Origin: Halorubrum trapanicum
GTDB lineage: Archaea; Halobacteriota; Halobacteria; Halobacteriales; Haloferacaceae
Assembly: GCF_002355655.1 (NCBI RefSeq)
Contig: NZ_AP017569.1
Span: 496,001 to 560,000 of the forward strand
Direction of reading: 5' to 3'
Length of the DNA stretch: 64,000 nucleotides
Shown here: positions 17,623 to 26,431 of the stretch, piece by piece
Position numbering within the stretch: position 1 is the first letter of the stretch
Layout: each line of letters begins with the position of its first letter
Program-made: the position numbers and the translations under genes
The notes under the pieces: model-generated
Told to the model about the DNA's origin: nothing
Databases searched by the model: none
The model's input: only the letters and a program-made list of their open reading frames with translations

Positions 17623-18141
17623 GTGACTCCGCTCGAACCGACGGACGACCTGCTCGAATCGCTGTACGTCGTCAACAAGGTCGCGAAGCAGTTCGCCGAC
17701 GAGGCCACCGCGGCCTACGAGCGCGGCGACGTCACCGAGAGCAACGTCCGCTCGGCGCGGAAGGACGCCCTCTACCGGCTCAAGACCGCCGTCCTCTCGC
17801 GGATGGTCGCGTACGACGCCGATCGGGTCACCGGCGAGTACCACGCCATCAACGGCGACGTGTGGCTGTTCCTCACGGTCGGCGACTGGCACTTCCACCA
17901 GCCGCCGCACGCGATCGGCGGCGAGCTCACGGACGCTATCTCGATCGCGAACTCCCGAGCGAACCCGATCGACGCCCCCTACGAGCGCGATTCCGCCGTG
18001 GAGCGCTCGGACCGCACGCTCGAGGACGCGCTGTCCCGGCTCGACGAGGTCGGCGCCAACGCCAACGACCACCTCGCGCGACCGACCGTCACCAGCGAAC
18101 ACGACCGGATCGTCGACGTCCGCTGGTCGTTCCTCTCGTGA
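17623..18141 (+). CDS. Conserved haloarchaeal protein of unknown function
   Basis: I do not recognise this family. With GTG 17623 it has 172 residues: a helical first third (DDLLESLYVVNKVAKQFADE and following), then a Trp/His-rich patch (WLFLTVGDWHFHQPPHAIGG), then a helical acidic region. No transmembrane segment or cysteine pair is visible. The frame extends upstream to an ATG at 17476, but that extension is Arg/Pro-rich and unlike real haloarchaeal protein, so the GTG is preferred. Confidence 0.55.
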   Translation: MTPLEPTDDLLESLYVVNKVAKQFADEATAAYERGDVTESNVRSARKDALYRLKTAVLSRMVAYDADRVTGEYHAINGDVWLFLTVGDWHFHQPPHAIGGELTDAISIANSRANPIDAPYERDSAVERSDRTLEDALSRLDEVGANANDHLARPTVTSEHDRIVDVRWSFLS

Positions 18142-18201
18142 ATTCCGGCACTTCACGGAAAAAGTCGCGTTCGCGTTCCGGACCGAGCAGCGGCCGGCCG
18201 C

Positions 18202-18717
18202 TCAGGCTTCGACGACTTCGATCGCGCCGAGCATCCCGTTCGCCTGGTGGGGCGTACACTGGTACAGCTGGATGCCGGTGTTGTCGAACGACTGCTCGAA
18301 GGTGTGTCCCTCCTCGGAGACGGCGCTCCCGCTGCTGAAGTCCGACTCGGACCCCTCGACCGACTCGACGTTGTGCGCGCCGCCGGTCCCGGTCCACTCC
18401 CAGACGACGGTCGTGCTGGAGTCGATGCGGATCGCCGCCGGCGAGAAGGCGAACCCGACGTCGCCGGCGCCGACCTGAACCGTCACCTCGTCCTGCCCGG
18501 TGAAATCCATGATCGTACCCTCGTACATGCGGGCGTCCGAGAGGTACTCGTCGATCTCGCTGGGCACGTCATCGACGGCGGTCCCGCCGTCGCCGCCGTC
18601 GGAGCCGTCAGACCCGTCGCCGCCGTCGCCGCCGCCGGAACAGCCGGCGAGCGTTCCGATGGTCAGCGCGGCGCCGGTTCCGGCGAGATACCGCCGTCTG
18701 GACAGTTTGTCAGACAT
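18202..18717 (-). CDS. Halocyanin (blue copper lipoprotein)
   Basis: Extracytoplasmic electron carrier of 171 residues, a probable donor to the terminal oxidase. It has a twin-arginine signal (RRRYLAGTG), a lipobox ending LAGC (Cys26), a Gly/Asp/Ser linker, and a cupredoxin domain from about 60. Type-1 copper ligands are visible: His in GGAHNVES, then Cys, His and Met in YQCTPHQANGMLG. TTTGTATG about 25 nt upstream on the minus strand marks the promoter. It converges with the preceding unknown gene. Confidence 0.9.
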   Translation of the reverse strand: MSDKLSRRRYLAGTGAALTIGTLAGCSGGGDGGDGSDGSDGGDGGTAVDDVPSEIDEYLSDARMYEGTIMDFTGQDEVTVQVGAGDVGFAFSPAAIRIDSSTTVVWEWTGTGGAHNVESVEGSESDFSSGSAVSEEGHTFEQSFDNTGIQLYQCTPHQANGMLGAIEVVEA

Positions 18718-18863
18718 CGATTGAGTTAGGGGCTGAAGACATACAAACCCCCGGACGGCTCTCGGCCACCGGGAACGAATCGGACCCCGATCGACCCGCT
18801 CGGAGTCCGGTGCCCGCGCCGTGAGGGGCGGGTTTATCGCGCTCCGGACCCTCCCGGCGACCA

Positions 18864-19454
18864 ATGCGCGAAGACGCGCTGGCGACCCGGCTCGTCGAAC
18901 ACTACGAGGCGACGGTCGACGATCCGACGATCCGGCTCGAAGAGCCGTACGACGCCGACGGGCGAGAGGGGGTCGTCGACCTGGTCGTCCGGACCCGGAC
19001 CCCCGAGCCGGTCGACCGGGTGATCGAGCTCAAGGCCGACGCCGCGGTGCGCCGCGCCACCGGCGCGAACGAGGTCCTCCGGCAGTACCGGCGGATGGAG
19101 CGGTACTTCCACGCCGACGAGCGCCACGCGCTCCGTCCCAAGCTCGGCCGCACCGATCCGGGCGCGCGCTACCTGCTGTGTTTCGCGCCGACGCCGACCT
19201 GCGTCCACCACGTCGCGACGAACCGCACGCTGTACGGCTCCGTCGACCCCGAGGCGCGAGCGGGGGACGTGCCCGCCGTCCGCACCGTCGCGTTCCTGAC
19301 CGGCCTCGACGGCGACCCAGCCGACCTCGGACTGGTCTCGGTCAACGGCGAGATCGAGTTCGGCTCGGAGCCGTTCAAGCGGGCCGTACCGGACGACTCG
19401 CGGCTCGCCGAGAGCCTTCGGGCCGTCGACGACGACCTGATAGCGTTCCCCTGA
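18864..19454 (+). CDS. Unknown protein with PD-(D/E)XK nuclease-like motif
   Basis: A 196-residue haloarchaeal protein. Near residues 34-60 it has GVVDLVVR, about 15 residues, then VIELKAD, the Asp...Glu-X-Lys pattern of the restriction-endonuclease-like fold. A helix with NEVLRQYRRMERYF follows and a strand YLLCFAPTP comes later. This resembles holliday-resolvase/NERD-like nuclease cores, but family membership is an inference. GTTTATCG about 27 nt upstream supports ATG 18864. No mobile or defence gene is adjacent. Confidence 0.6.
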   Translation: MREDALATRLVEHYEATVDDPTIRLEEPYDADGREGVVDLVVRTRTPEPVDRVIELKADAAVRRATGANEVLRQYRRMERYFHADERHALRPKLGRTDPGARYLLCFAPTPTCVHHVATNRTLYGSVDPEARAGDVPAVRTVAFLTGLDGDPADLGLVSVNGEIEFGSEPFKRAVPDDSRLAESLRAVDDDLIAFP

Positions 19455-19493
19455 GGCGCGCCGCGCCGACGGTCCGAGGGGTCCGGTTCCCCG

Positions 19494-20642
19494 CTAGAGG
19501 CCGAGCTCGCGGCCGATGACGACGTGTTGAATCTCGCTGGTCCCCTCGCCGATCTCCATCAGCTTCGCGTCGCGGTAGAAGCGCTGCGGGGCGAAGTCGG
19601 TGGTGTAGCCGTAGCCGCCGAGCGTCTGGACCGCCTCCTCGGCCACCTCGCGGGCCGCCTCGCTGGCGTCGAGCTTGGCGAGCGCGGACTCGCGCGTGAC
19701 CGACTCGCCGGCGTCGTACTTCGACGCGGCGCGGTGGGTCAACAGGCGGGCGCGCTCGATCTGACGGTGCATGTGGACCACCTTGTCGCGGATCGCGTCG
19801 AACTTCGCGATCGGCTTGCCGAACTGCTCGCGCTCGCCCGCGTACTCCTTCGCGGCCTCGTAGGCGCCCTGCGCGAGGCCCACGGAGAGCGCGGCGATGG
19901 AGATCCGTCCGCCGTCGAGCGTTTTCATCGTCTGTGTCCACCCTTCGCCCTCCTCGCCGAGGAGCCGGTCTTCCGGGATCCGGACGTCGTCCAACTGGAT
20001 CTCACAGGTCGGCGAGGAGTTGAGTCCCATCTTGTCCCAGACGGTCGTCACCTCGAAGCCGTCGTCGTTCTCCGGGTCGACGATGAACGTCGAAATGCCG
20101 TCGTAGCCGGCCTCGGGGTCCGTGACGGCCTTCACGAGGATCGAGTTGGCGACGTTCGCGTTCGTGATGAACTGCTTGGTGCCGTTGAGCACGTACTCGC
20201 CCGCGTCGGCGTCGTGCTCGGCGGTCGTGTCCATGTCGGAGGCGTCCGAGCCGCTGCCCGGCTCCGTGAGCGCCCACGCGCCGAGCCTCTCGCCCTCCGC
20301 GAGCGGGCGGAGCCACCGCTCCTTCTGTTCGTCGGTGCCGAACAGCTCGATCGGTTTCGCGCCCAGCGAGGTGTGCGCGGCGTACGAGAGGCCGATCCCG
20401 CCGGAGACGCGCCCGATCTCCTCCGTGACCAGGGCGTACATCAGCTGGTCGCCGCCGAGGCCGCCGTACTCCTCGGAGACTGGGATCCCCATCACGTCGA
20501 GCTCCGCGAGCGAGTCGAACACCTCCTCGGGGAACCGGTGTTCGTCCTCGATTGCCTGCGCGATGGGCGCGATCTCCTCCTCGCAGAACTCCCGGACGGT
20601 GTCGCGTATCATCCGATGTTCGGCGGGTACCTCGAAGTCCAT
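19494..20642 (-). CDS. Acyl-CoA dehydrogenase
   Basis: FAD enzyme introducing a trans-2 double bond into acyl-CoA. It has 382 residues with the normal order: helical N-domain, beta middle domain with the FAD signature YALVTEEIGRVSGGIGLSYA and WALTEPGSGSDASDM, and helical C-domain (FGKPIAKFDAIRDKV, LGGYGYTTDFAPQRFYRDAK, GTSEIQHVVIGRELGL). The start ATG 20642 has TTTATG at 20666-20671. Chain-length specificity is unknown. No other beta-oxidation gene is adjacent. Confidence 0.9.
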   Translation of the reverse strand: MDFEVPAEHRMIRDTVREFCEEEIAPIAQAIEDEHRFPEEVFDSLAELDVMGIPVSEEYGGLGGDQLMYALVTEEIGRVSGGIGLSYAAHTSLGAKPIELFGTDEQKERWLRPLAEGERLGAWALTEPGSGSDASDMDTTAEHDADAGEYVLNGTKQFITNANVANSILVKAVTDPEAGYDGISTFIVDPENDDGFEVTTVWDKMGLNSSPTCEIQLDDVRIPEDRLLGEEGEGWTQTMKTLDGGRISIAALSVGLAQGAYEAAKEYAGEREQFGKPIAKFDAIRDKVVHMHRQIERARLLTHRAASKYDAGESVTRESALAKLDASEAAREVAEEAVQTLGGYGYTTDFAPQRFYRDAKLMEIGEGTSEIQHVVIGRELGL

Positions 20643-20747
20643 GGGCAAGAATTGCGGCCGGCGGGCATAAACGATGCGAACGACCGTGTTAGACCGCACG
20701 CCTCGCCGCTGAAAGAGCTAAGTGCGTCCTCGCCGAGTTCGGTCGAC

Positions 20748-23051
20748 ATGGACCGAGACGGGATCGCGGCCGTCGTGGCGGAGCTGACGCTCGCGGAGAA
20801 GGTGGGCCTCGTTCACGGGGCCGAAGACGTCGAGGGGACGGCGACGGGGTTCGTCCCCGGCGTGGAGCGCGTCGGGATCCCGCCGATCAGGCTGACCGAC
20901 GGCCCGCTCGGCGTCCGGACCGACGAGCCGGCGACCGCCTTCCCGTCGTCGCCGGCGCTCGCGGCGACGTTCGACCCCGACCTCGCCGAGCGCTTCGGGC
21001 GAGCCCTCGGCCGTGAGGCGACCGCGCGCGGGCAGGATGTCCTCCTCGGCCCCGGAACGAACCTGATCCGAGTGCCGCACTGCGGACGCAACTTCGAGTA
21101 CTTCTCCGAGGACCCGGTCCACGCCGGCGCGTTCGCGGCCGCGGTGACCGAGGGGATCCAGTCCGCCGGCGTCGTCGCGACGCCGAAACACTACGTCGCG
21201 AACAGCCAGGAGACCCGCCGCGCCGAGGTCAGCGCCCGGGTGGACGAGTCCGTCCTCCGCGAGCTGTACCTGCCCGCGTTCCGCGACGCCGTCGAGGCCG
21301 GCGCCGGCTCGGTGATGTCGTCGTACAACCGCGTCAACGGGACGTACGCGAGCGAACACGAGAGACTCCTCACCGACGTACTCAAGGGCGAGTGGGGGTT
21401 CGACGGCTACGTCGTCTCCGACTGGTTCGGCACCGAGAGCGTCGTCGACAGCGCGAACGCCGGGCTCGACCTCCAGATGCCCGGTACCTCGGTCGAGGAG
21501 CTGCTCGAATCGATGGGGGTCGCCCCCGACGCCGGCGTCGAACCGACGGACGGCGACGCGGCGGGGGTGGACGGGACAGAGGGAGCAGGCGCCGCGGGGG
21601 AGGAAGCCGCCCCGGAGGGCCTCTTCGACGCGGCCGCGGACTCCCCGTTCGCGGGCGGGATGCCGGACCCGACGAGCGGTGGGCGATACGCGACGGAGCT
21701 CGGTCCCGCGGTCGAGCGCGGCGACGTGCCCGAGTCTCGGCTCGACGACATGGTGACGCGGATCCTCCGGTCGCTCGACGCGGTCGGGCACCTCGACGGC
21801 GAGGCGAGCGGCGACGGCGAGGCGGGCGGTGACGCGACGACGGGCGCGCTCGACACCCCGGAACACCGCGACCTCGCGGCGACGGTCGCGACCCGCGGGA
21901 CCGTCCTGCTGAAAAACGACGGCGTCCTGCCGCTCGCGGACGACGCCGACGTCGCGGTCGTCGGTCCGAACGTCGACGAGGCGCTGCTCGGGGGCGGCGG
22001 CTCCTCCGAGGTGACGCCGTTCGTCCGGACGACCCCCCGCGAGGGGATCGAGGCGCGCGCCGACGGAGCGGTGACCGTCGCCCCCGGGCTGCCCCGCGTC
22101 GAGGGGATCTCGATGTTCGAGGCGATGGACGGCGCGGGCGATCCCGGCGAGGACGAGGTCGCTCCCGAGGGCGGTCCTGACGATCCGGGTGCCGTCGACG
22201 CCGAAGGGGACGACGAGCGATCGGTCGATATCGAGGGGGCCGCGGCGGCGGCCGCCGGCGCGGACGTCGCCGTCGTCTTCGTCCGCGACCGCGCGACCGA
22301 GGCCGCCGACCGCGACTCGCTCCGGCTCCCGGGGCGACAGGACGACCTGATCGCCGCCGTCGCCGACGCCGCCGACAGGACCGTCGTCGTCGCGAACGCG
22401 AGCGGGCCGATCGAGACGCCGTGGCGCGACGACGTCGACGCGGTCCTCGCGGGCTGGTACCCCGGACAGGCGCACGGCGAGGCGGCCGCGGCGGTCCTCT
22501 ACGGCGACGCCGACCCCGGCGGGCGGCTCCCGGTGACGTTCGCCCCCGAAGACGCGTATCCGACGGCCGACGAGCGCCGCTTCCCGGGCGTCGACGGGGA
22601 GGCGGTGTACGACGAGGGGTTGCTCGTCGGCTACCGCCACTTCGACGCGACCGGCGACGGCCCGACCTACCCCTTCGGACACGGTCACAGCTACGCCGAG
22701 TTCCGGTACGAGGGCGTCGAGGCGGTCGGCCCGTCGACGGTCGAGGCGACGCTTTCGAACGTCGCCGCCAGACCCGGTCGGGAGGTCGTGCAGGCGTACG
22801 TCGGCGTCTCCGACACGCCCGCCGCGCCCGCCGCGCCCGACGAGCGCATCCGTCCGCCCCGCGAGCTCGGCGGGTTCGCCGCGGTCGAGCTCGCTCCCGG
22901 CGAGTCGACGACGGTCGAGATCGAGCTCGACGAGCGCGCGTTCGAGCGGTACGACGCCTCCGCGGGGTGGACGGTCGACGCGGGGGAGCACGTCGTCGAG
23001 GTGGGCCGGTCCTCGCGCGACCGACGCGGCTCCGCGACGATCGAGCGGTGA
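20748..23051 (+). CDS. Glycoside hydrolase family 3 beta-glucosidase-like enzyme
   Basis: Hydrolyses beta-linked glycosides; 767 residues. The GH3 N-domain shows RLTDGPLGVR, the KHYVANSQETRR signature and the nucleophile Asp225 in VVSDWFGTES. The (alpha/beta) C-domain has VLLKNDGVLPL and VVVANASGPIETPW, and a fibronectin-III-like end has PFGHGHSYAEF and LGGFAAVELAPGESTTVEI. Two long acidic low-complexity inserts (about 265-310 and 455-490) are extra relative to bacterial enzymes. There is no signal peptide, so it is probably cytoplasmic, acting on imported oligosaccharides. Confidence 0.9.
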   Translation: MDRDGIAAVVAELTLAEKVGLVHGAEDVEGTATGFVPGVERVGIPPIRLTDGPLGVRTDEPATAFPSSPALAATFDPDLAERFGRALGREATARGQDVLLGPGTNLIRVPHCGRNFEYFSEDPVHAGAFAAAVTEGIQSAGVVATPKHYVANSQETRRAEVSARVDESVLRELYLPAFRDAVEAGAGSVMSSYNRVNGTYASEHERLLTDVLKGEWGFDGYVVSDWFGTESVVDSANAGLDLQMPGTSVEELLESMGVAPDAGVEPTDGDAAGVDGTEGAGAAGEEAAPEGLFDAAADSPFAGGMPDPTSGGRYATELGPAVERGDVPESRLDDMVTRILRSLDAVGHLDGEASGDGEAGGDATTGALDTPEHRDLAATVATRGTVLLKNDGVLPLADDADVAVVGPNVDEALLGGGGSSEVTPFVRTTPREGIEARADGAVTVAPGLPRVEGISMFEAMDGAGDPGEDEVAPEGGPDDPGAVDAEGDDERSVDIEGAAAAAAGADVAVVFVRDRATEAADRDSLRLPGRQDDLIAAVADAADRTVVVANASGPIETPWRDDVDAVLAGWYPGQAHGEAAAAVLYGDADPGGRLPVTFAPEDAYPTADERRFPGVDGEAVYDEGLLVGYRHFDATGDGPTYPFGHGHSYAEFRYEGVEAVGPSTVEATLSNVAARPGREVVQAYVGVSDTPAAPAAPDERIRPPRELGGFAAVELAPGESTTVEIELDERAFERYDASAGWTVDAGEHVVEVGRSSRDRRGSATIER

Positions 23052-23098
23052 CGGCGCCCGAGGACGCCTTTTAAGCGTCGTCGCCGCGTTCCACCGGT

Positions 23099-23896
23099 AT
23101 GGAGTTCCGGCAGCTCGTCCGCGGTCGCGTCGACTGGCCCGACATCGAGCGGGTCGCGCGCGAGCTGGCGGACCGGTACGACCGCGACGAGACCCGCGTG
23201 CGGTTCCTCGACGCAGACAACTGGCTGTCGACGCCGATGGTCGTCGACGACGACCTCTTCGTGAAGGTGATCACGCGACAGAACACGCTCGTCCACGCGC
23301 TGTTCACGACGGGGCGGAATCTCGGGGCGTTCTCGGCCGGCACGGAGGGCTTCTTCGAACGCCACGAGACCCCGTACGAGATGGCGCGCCACGAGCTGGA
23401 GGCGACGCGGCGAGTCCGCGAGCTCGGAGTCAACGCGCCCGAGCCGATCGAGGCGTTCGAGGTCGACGGCCTCGGCGTGCTCGTTTTAGAGTACCTCCCC
23501 GAGTTCCGCACCCTCGGCGAGCTCGACGCGGAGACCGTCGCCGGGCTGGCGCCCGACCTCTTCGCCACGCTCCGGACGGTCCACGACGCCGGGCTCGCCC
23601 ACGGCGACCTCCGGGCCGAGAACGTCCTCGTCGCGGACGGCGAGCTCTACGTCATCGACGCGACCCGCGTGAGCGAGGACGGGCGCGAGGCGGCCCGCGC
23701 CTACGACCTCGCGAGCGCGCTCGCGGCGCTGGAGCCGCTGATCGGCGCGGCCGACGCGATCGAGGCCGCGCTGACGAGCTACTCGCCCGACGAGCTCCTC
23801 GCGGCGCGCCGGTTCCTCGACTTCGTCGCGATCCGCCCGGACCACGACTTCGACGCTGCGACGCTGACGGGCGAACTCGAGAAGCGCACGGCGTAG
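23099..23896 (+). CDS. RIO/Bud32-like protein kinase family protein
   Basis: Kinase-fold protein of 265 residues. The catalytic loop is AHGDLRAENVLV (about residue 174) and the metal-binding Asp is in VIDATRVSED, as in lipopolysaccharide/RIO-type kinases. N-terminal strands and a Lys in LFVKVITRQ complete the ATP site. The C-terminal part is helical. CTTTTAAGC at 23068-23076 is the TATA-like box, giving a leaderless ATG. Its substrate is unknown. Confidence 0.7.
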   Translation: MEFRQLVRGRVDWPDIERVARELADRYDRDETRVRFLDADNWLSTPMVVDDDLFVKVITRQNTLVHALFTTGRNLGAFSAGTEGFFERHETPYEMARHELEATRRVRELGVNAPEPIEAFEVDGLGVLVLEYLPEFRTLGELDAETVAGLAPDLFATLRTVHDAGLAHGDLRAENVLVADGELYVIDATRVSEDGREAARAYDLASALAALEPLIGAADAIEAALTSYSPDELLAARRFLDFVAIRPDHDFDAATLTGELEKRTA

Positions 23897-23921
23897 GGGT
23901 TCCTCGCCGCCGATACCCGTC

Positions 23922-24854
23922 TCAGTCCCCGGTCGAGTCCGCCGGTCCGTCGACGGGACCCGCGCGCTCGCGGCTGACGATCCAGATGCCGACGGCCATC
24001 AGCGCGCCGCCGGCGAGGAAGTCCGGGCCGAGCGACTCCCCGAGCAGCGCGGCCCCGAGCGCCGCGCCGACGACGGGCTGTGCGAAGAAGAACGCGGCGA
24101 CCGTCCCGGCGGAGACGTACTCCAGTCCCTTGTACCAGAGGAACCACGCCGCCGCCGTCGACGCGAGTCCGAGGTACGACACGGCGGCCGCCGACTCGAC
24201 GGTGAGCGGGAGTTCGGTCGGCGAGCGGCAGAGATACCACAGCTCGCCGGCCGCGAGGGCTCCGAGCATCGGGACGCTCGCAAGCGAGGAGTACGTCGCC
24301 GCGCGGAGCGCCCCGTGTCGCCTGACCGCGCGGAGCCCCCAGACCGTGTACCCGGCCCACGCCGCGCTCGCGACGAGCAGCAGCGCCACGCCGAGGAGGT
24401 TGCCGGCGGCGATCGACGCGAGCTCGTACCGCCCGGCGAGGACGACCGCCGTGCCGACGCCCGCGAGCGTCATCCCTCCCGCCTTCGCCGGCGTGACGCG
24501 CTCTCCGAGCACGAGCGCCCCCAGCGCGACGGTGAACACCGGGGTGAGGACGGTCAAAAGCGAGCCCTGGCTGGCGTTCGTCAGCTCCGTGCCGACGAAC
24601 TGCGTGGCGACCGTCAGGGTCACCCAGCCGCCGAGCGCCGCGAACGTCGGCCACTCCTCGCGCGACGGCGCGGCGTCGCCGCGGCCGGCGACGACGAGCC
24701 AGAGCGTCCCGGCGCCCAGCGCGACCCGGAGGAACCCGAGCGTCACCGGCGGGATCAGCGCGAACCCCCACTTGCTGACGACGTACATCCCGCCCCACAG
24801 CGCCGCGGCTGCGAGGGGCGCGAGGGCGAACGCGTACCGTCCGAACGTGGGCAT
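23922..24854 (-). CDS. EamA/DMT-family transporter
   Basis: Inner-membrane permease of 310 residues with ten predicted helices in two EamA repeats. Typical phrases are ALWGGMYVVSKWGF at the start, NASQGSLLTVLTPVFTV near the end of repeat one, and AAFFFAQPVVGAALGAALLG in repeat two. Family members export amino acids or metabolites. It directly follows the liv transporter genes on the same strand (34 bp) and may be co-transcribed, which hints at amino-acid traffic only weakly. Confidence 0.85.
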   Translation of the reverse strand: MPTFGRYAFALAPLAAAALWGGMYVVSKWGFALIPPVTLGFLRVALGAGTLWLVVAGRGDAAPSREEWPTFAALGGWVTLTVATQFVGTELTNASQGSLLTVLTPVFTVALGALVLGERVTPAKAGGMTLAGVGTAVVLAGRYELASIAAGNLLGVALLLVASAAWAGYTVWGLRAVRRHGALRAATYSSLASVPMLGALAAGELWYLCRSPTELPLTVESAAAVSYLGLASTAAAWFLWYKGLEYVSAGTVAAFFFAQPVVGAALGAALLGESLGPDFLAGGALMAVGIWIVSRERAGPVDGPADSTGD

Positions 24855-24887
24855 TGAGTGGAATCGGGAGGCGAGCCGGGAGAGGAC

Positions 24888-25652
24888 TCAGCCGCCCAGG
24901 TACAGCTGGGAGACCTCCTCGTCGTTCAGCAGCTCCTCCGGCGTCCCCTCGAACCGGACGGTCCCCTGATCGAGGACGTAGCCGCGGTCGGAGATGCCGA
25001 GCCCCTTCGTCACGTTCTGCTCGACCATGAGGATCGCCGTGTCCATGTCGTTGACCTCCCGGACGTCCTCGAACACGTCGTCGGCCGTGTTGGGGGCGAG
25101 CCCCGCGGAGGGCTCGTCGATGAGCAGCACGTCGGGCTCCATCACCAGGGCGCGGGCGAACGCGAGCACCTGGCGCTGGCCGCCGGAGAGCGTCTTCGCC
25201 TTCGAGCCGCGCTTCTCGTCGATGATCGGGAACCGGTCGTACAGCGTCTCGATCACCTCTTCGAGCCCCCCGTCGCGGGCGACGCCGCCCATCCGGAGGT
25301 TCTCGTCGATCGTCAGCGAGCCGAACACGTTGTCGGTCTGGGGGACGTAGCCGATCCCCTCGCGGACGATCTCCTCGGGCGCCATCCCGCCGATGTCGCG
25401 GCCGTGGTACTCCACGGTCCCCGTCCACGGGGTCAACATCCCGAACGCGGTCTTGAGGACCGTCGACTTGCCGGCGCCGTTCGGGCCGACCAGACAGACG
25501 ATCTCGCCCGGATTGAGCCGGACCGAGCAGTCGTCGAGCACCTGTACCTCGCCGTACCCGCTGTCGACGCCCGACAGCGAGAGCACGGGATCGGTTCCGC
25601 CGTGAGGCCCGTCCGCGGCCCCGGTCGTGTCGTCCGTCATTCCGTCGCTCAT
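24888..25652 (-). CDS. livF: ABC transporter ATPase, branched-chain amino acid type (LivF)
   Basis: ATP-hydrolysing subunit of a high-affinity uptake transporter. The 254 residues contain Walker A GPNGAGKST, signature LSGGQRQVLAFARALV and Walker B DVLLIDEPSAGLAPN, with the LivF-style end VRFEGTPEELLNDEEVSQLYLGG. The start overlaps the livG stop by 4 bp. It is last of the five liv genes. The substrate is not proven; proline or glutamate are alternatives given the nearby proline catabolic genes. Confidence 0.9.
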   Translation of the reverse strand: MSDGMTDDTTGAADGPHGGTDPVLSLSGVDSGYGEVQVLDDCSVRLNPGEIVCLVGPNGAGKSTVLKTAFGMLTPWTGTVEYHGRDIGGMAPEEIVREGIGYVPQTDNVFGSLTIDENLRMGGVARDGGLEEVIETLYDRFPIIDEKRGSKAKTLSGGQRQVLAFARALVMEPDVLLIDEPSAGLAPNTADDVFEDVREVNDMDTAILMVEQNVTKGLGISDRGYVLDQGTVRFEGTPEELLNDEEVSQLYLGG

Positions 25653-26431
25653 GCGCCGCCTCCGAGGTACGCGTCGATGACGCGCTGGTCGTTGCGGACC
25701 GAGTGCGGCGGCCCCTCGGTGAGGACGTGTCCCTGATCTAAGACGACGATCGGGTCCGCCAAGTCCATCACGAACTCCATGTCGTGTTCGATGAGCAGGA
25801 ACGTCGTCCCCTGCTCGTTGAGCCGCCGGATCTGTTCTTTGAGCTTCTTCGCCAGCGTCGGGTTCACCCCCGCCACGGGCTCGTCGAGCAGCAGCACCTC
25901 CGGCTCGGCGAGCATCGCCCGCGCGAGCTCGACGAGCTTCATCTGCCCGCCGGAGATGTCGGTGGCGGGCTGGGTCGCGAGGTGGTCGATCTCGAACTCC
26001 TCCAAGATCCGCTCCGCCTCGGCGAGGTTGGCCGACTCGCTCTCGGCGACCGTGCCGGGCGAGGTGAACAGCGTGAGGAACGACTCGCCGGGCTGCTTCC
26101 GCGGCCCGACCAGCATCGCCTCGCGCACCGTCATCCCCTCCAGCTTCCGGGGCGTCTGGAACGTCCTGACGAGGCCGCGCTCGGCGACCTCGTACGGCTC
26201 CATGCCGGTCACGTCCGTCCCGTTCACCTCGACCGTCCCCCCGTCCGGCTCGTAGAACCCGGAGATGAGGTTGAAGATGGTCGACTTGCCGGCCCCGTTC
26301 GGACCGATGAGGCCAGTGATCGTCCCGCGCTCGACGTCGAAGGTGGCGTGGTCGGTCGCCGCGAGCCCGCCGAACGACTTCTGGAGGTCGTCGACGCGGA
26401 GGACGACGTTCTCGGTGTCGGCGTCACTCAT
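25649..26431 (-). CDS. livG: ABC transporter ATPase, branched-chain amino acid type (LivG)
   Basis: Second ATPase subunit; 260 residues from ATG 26431 (ATG 26440 also in frame). Walker A is GPNGAGKST, the signature is ISGGQMKLVELARAM and Walker B is EVLLLDEPVAGVNPT. The LivG-type insertion with RTFQTPRKLEGMTVREAML follows Walker A. It overlaps the livM stop by 8 bp and the livF start by 4 bp, so the operon is tightly coupled. Confidence 0.9.
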   Translation of the reverse strand: MSDADTENVVLRVDDLQKSFGGLAATDHATFDVERGTITGLIGPNGAGKSTIFNLISGFYEPDGGTVEVNGTDVTGMEPYEVAERGLVRTFQTPRKLEGMTVREAMLVGPRKQPGESFLTLFTSPGTVAESESANLAEAERILEEFEIDHLATQPATDISGGQMKLVELARAMLAEPEVLLLDEPVAGVNPTLAKKLKEQIRRLNEQGTTFLLIEHDMEFVMDLADPIVVLDQGHVLTEGPPHSVRNDQRVIDAYLGGGA

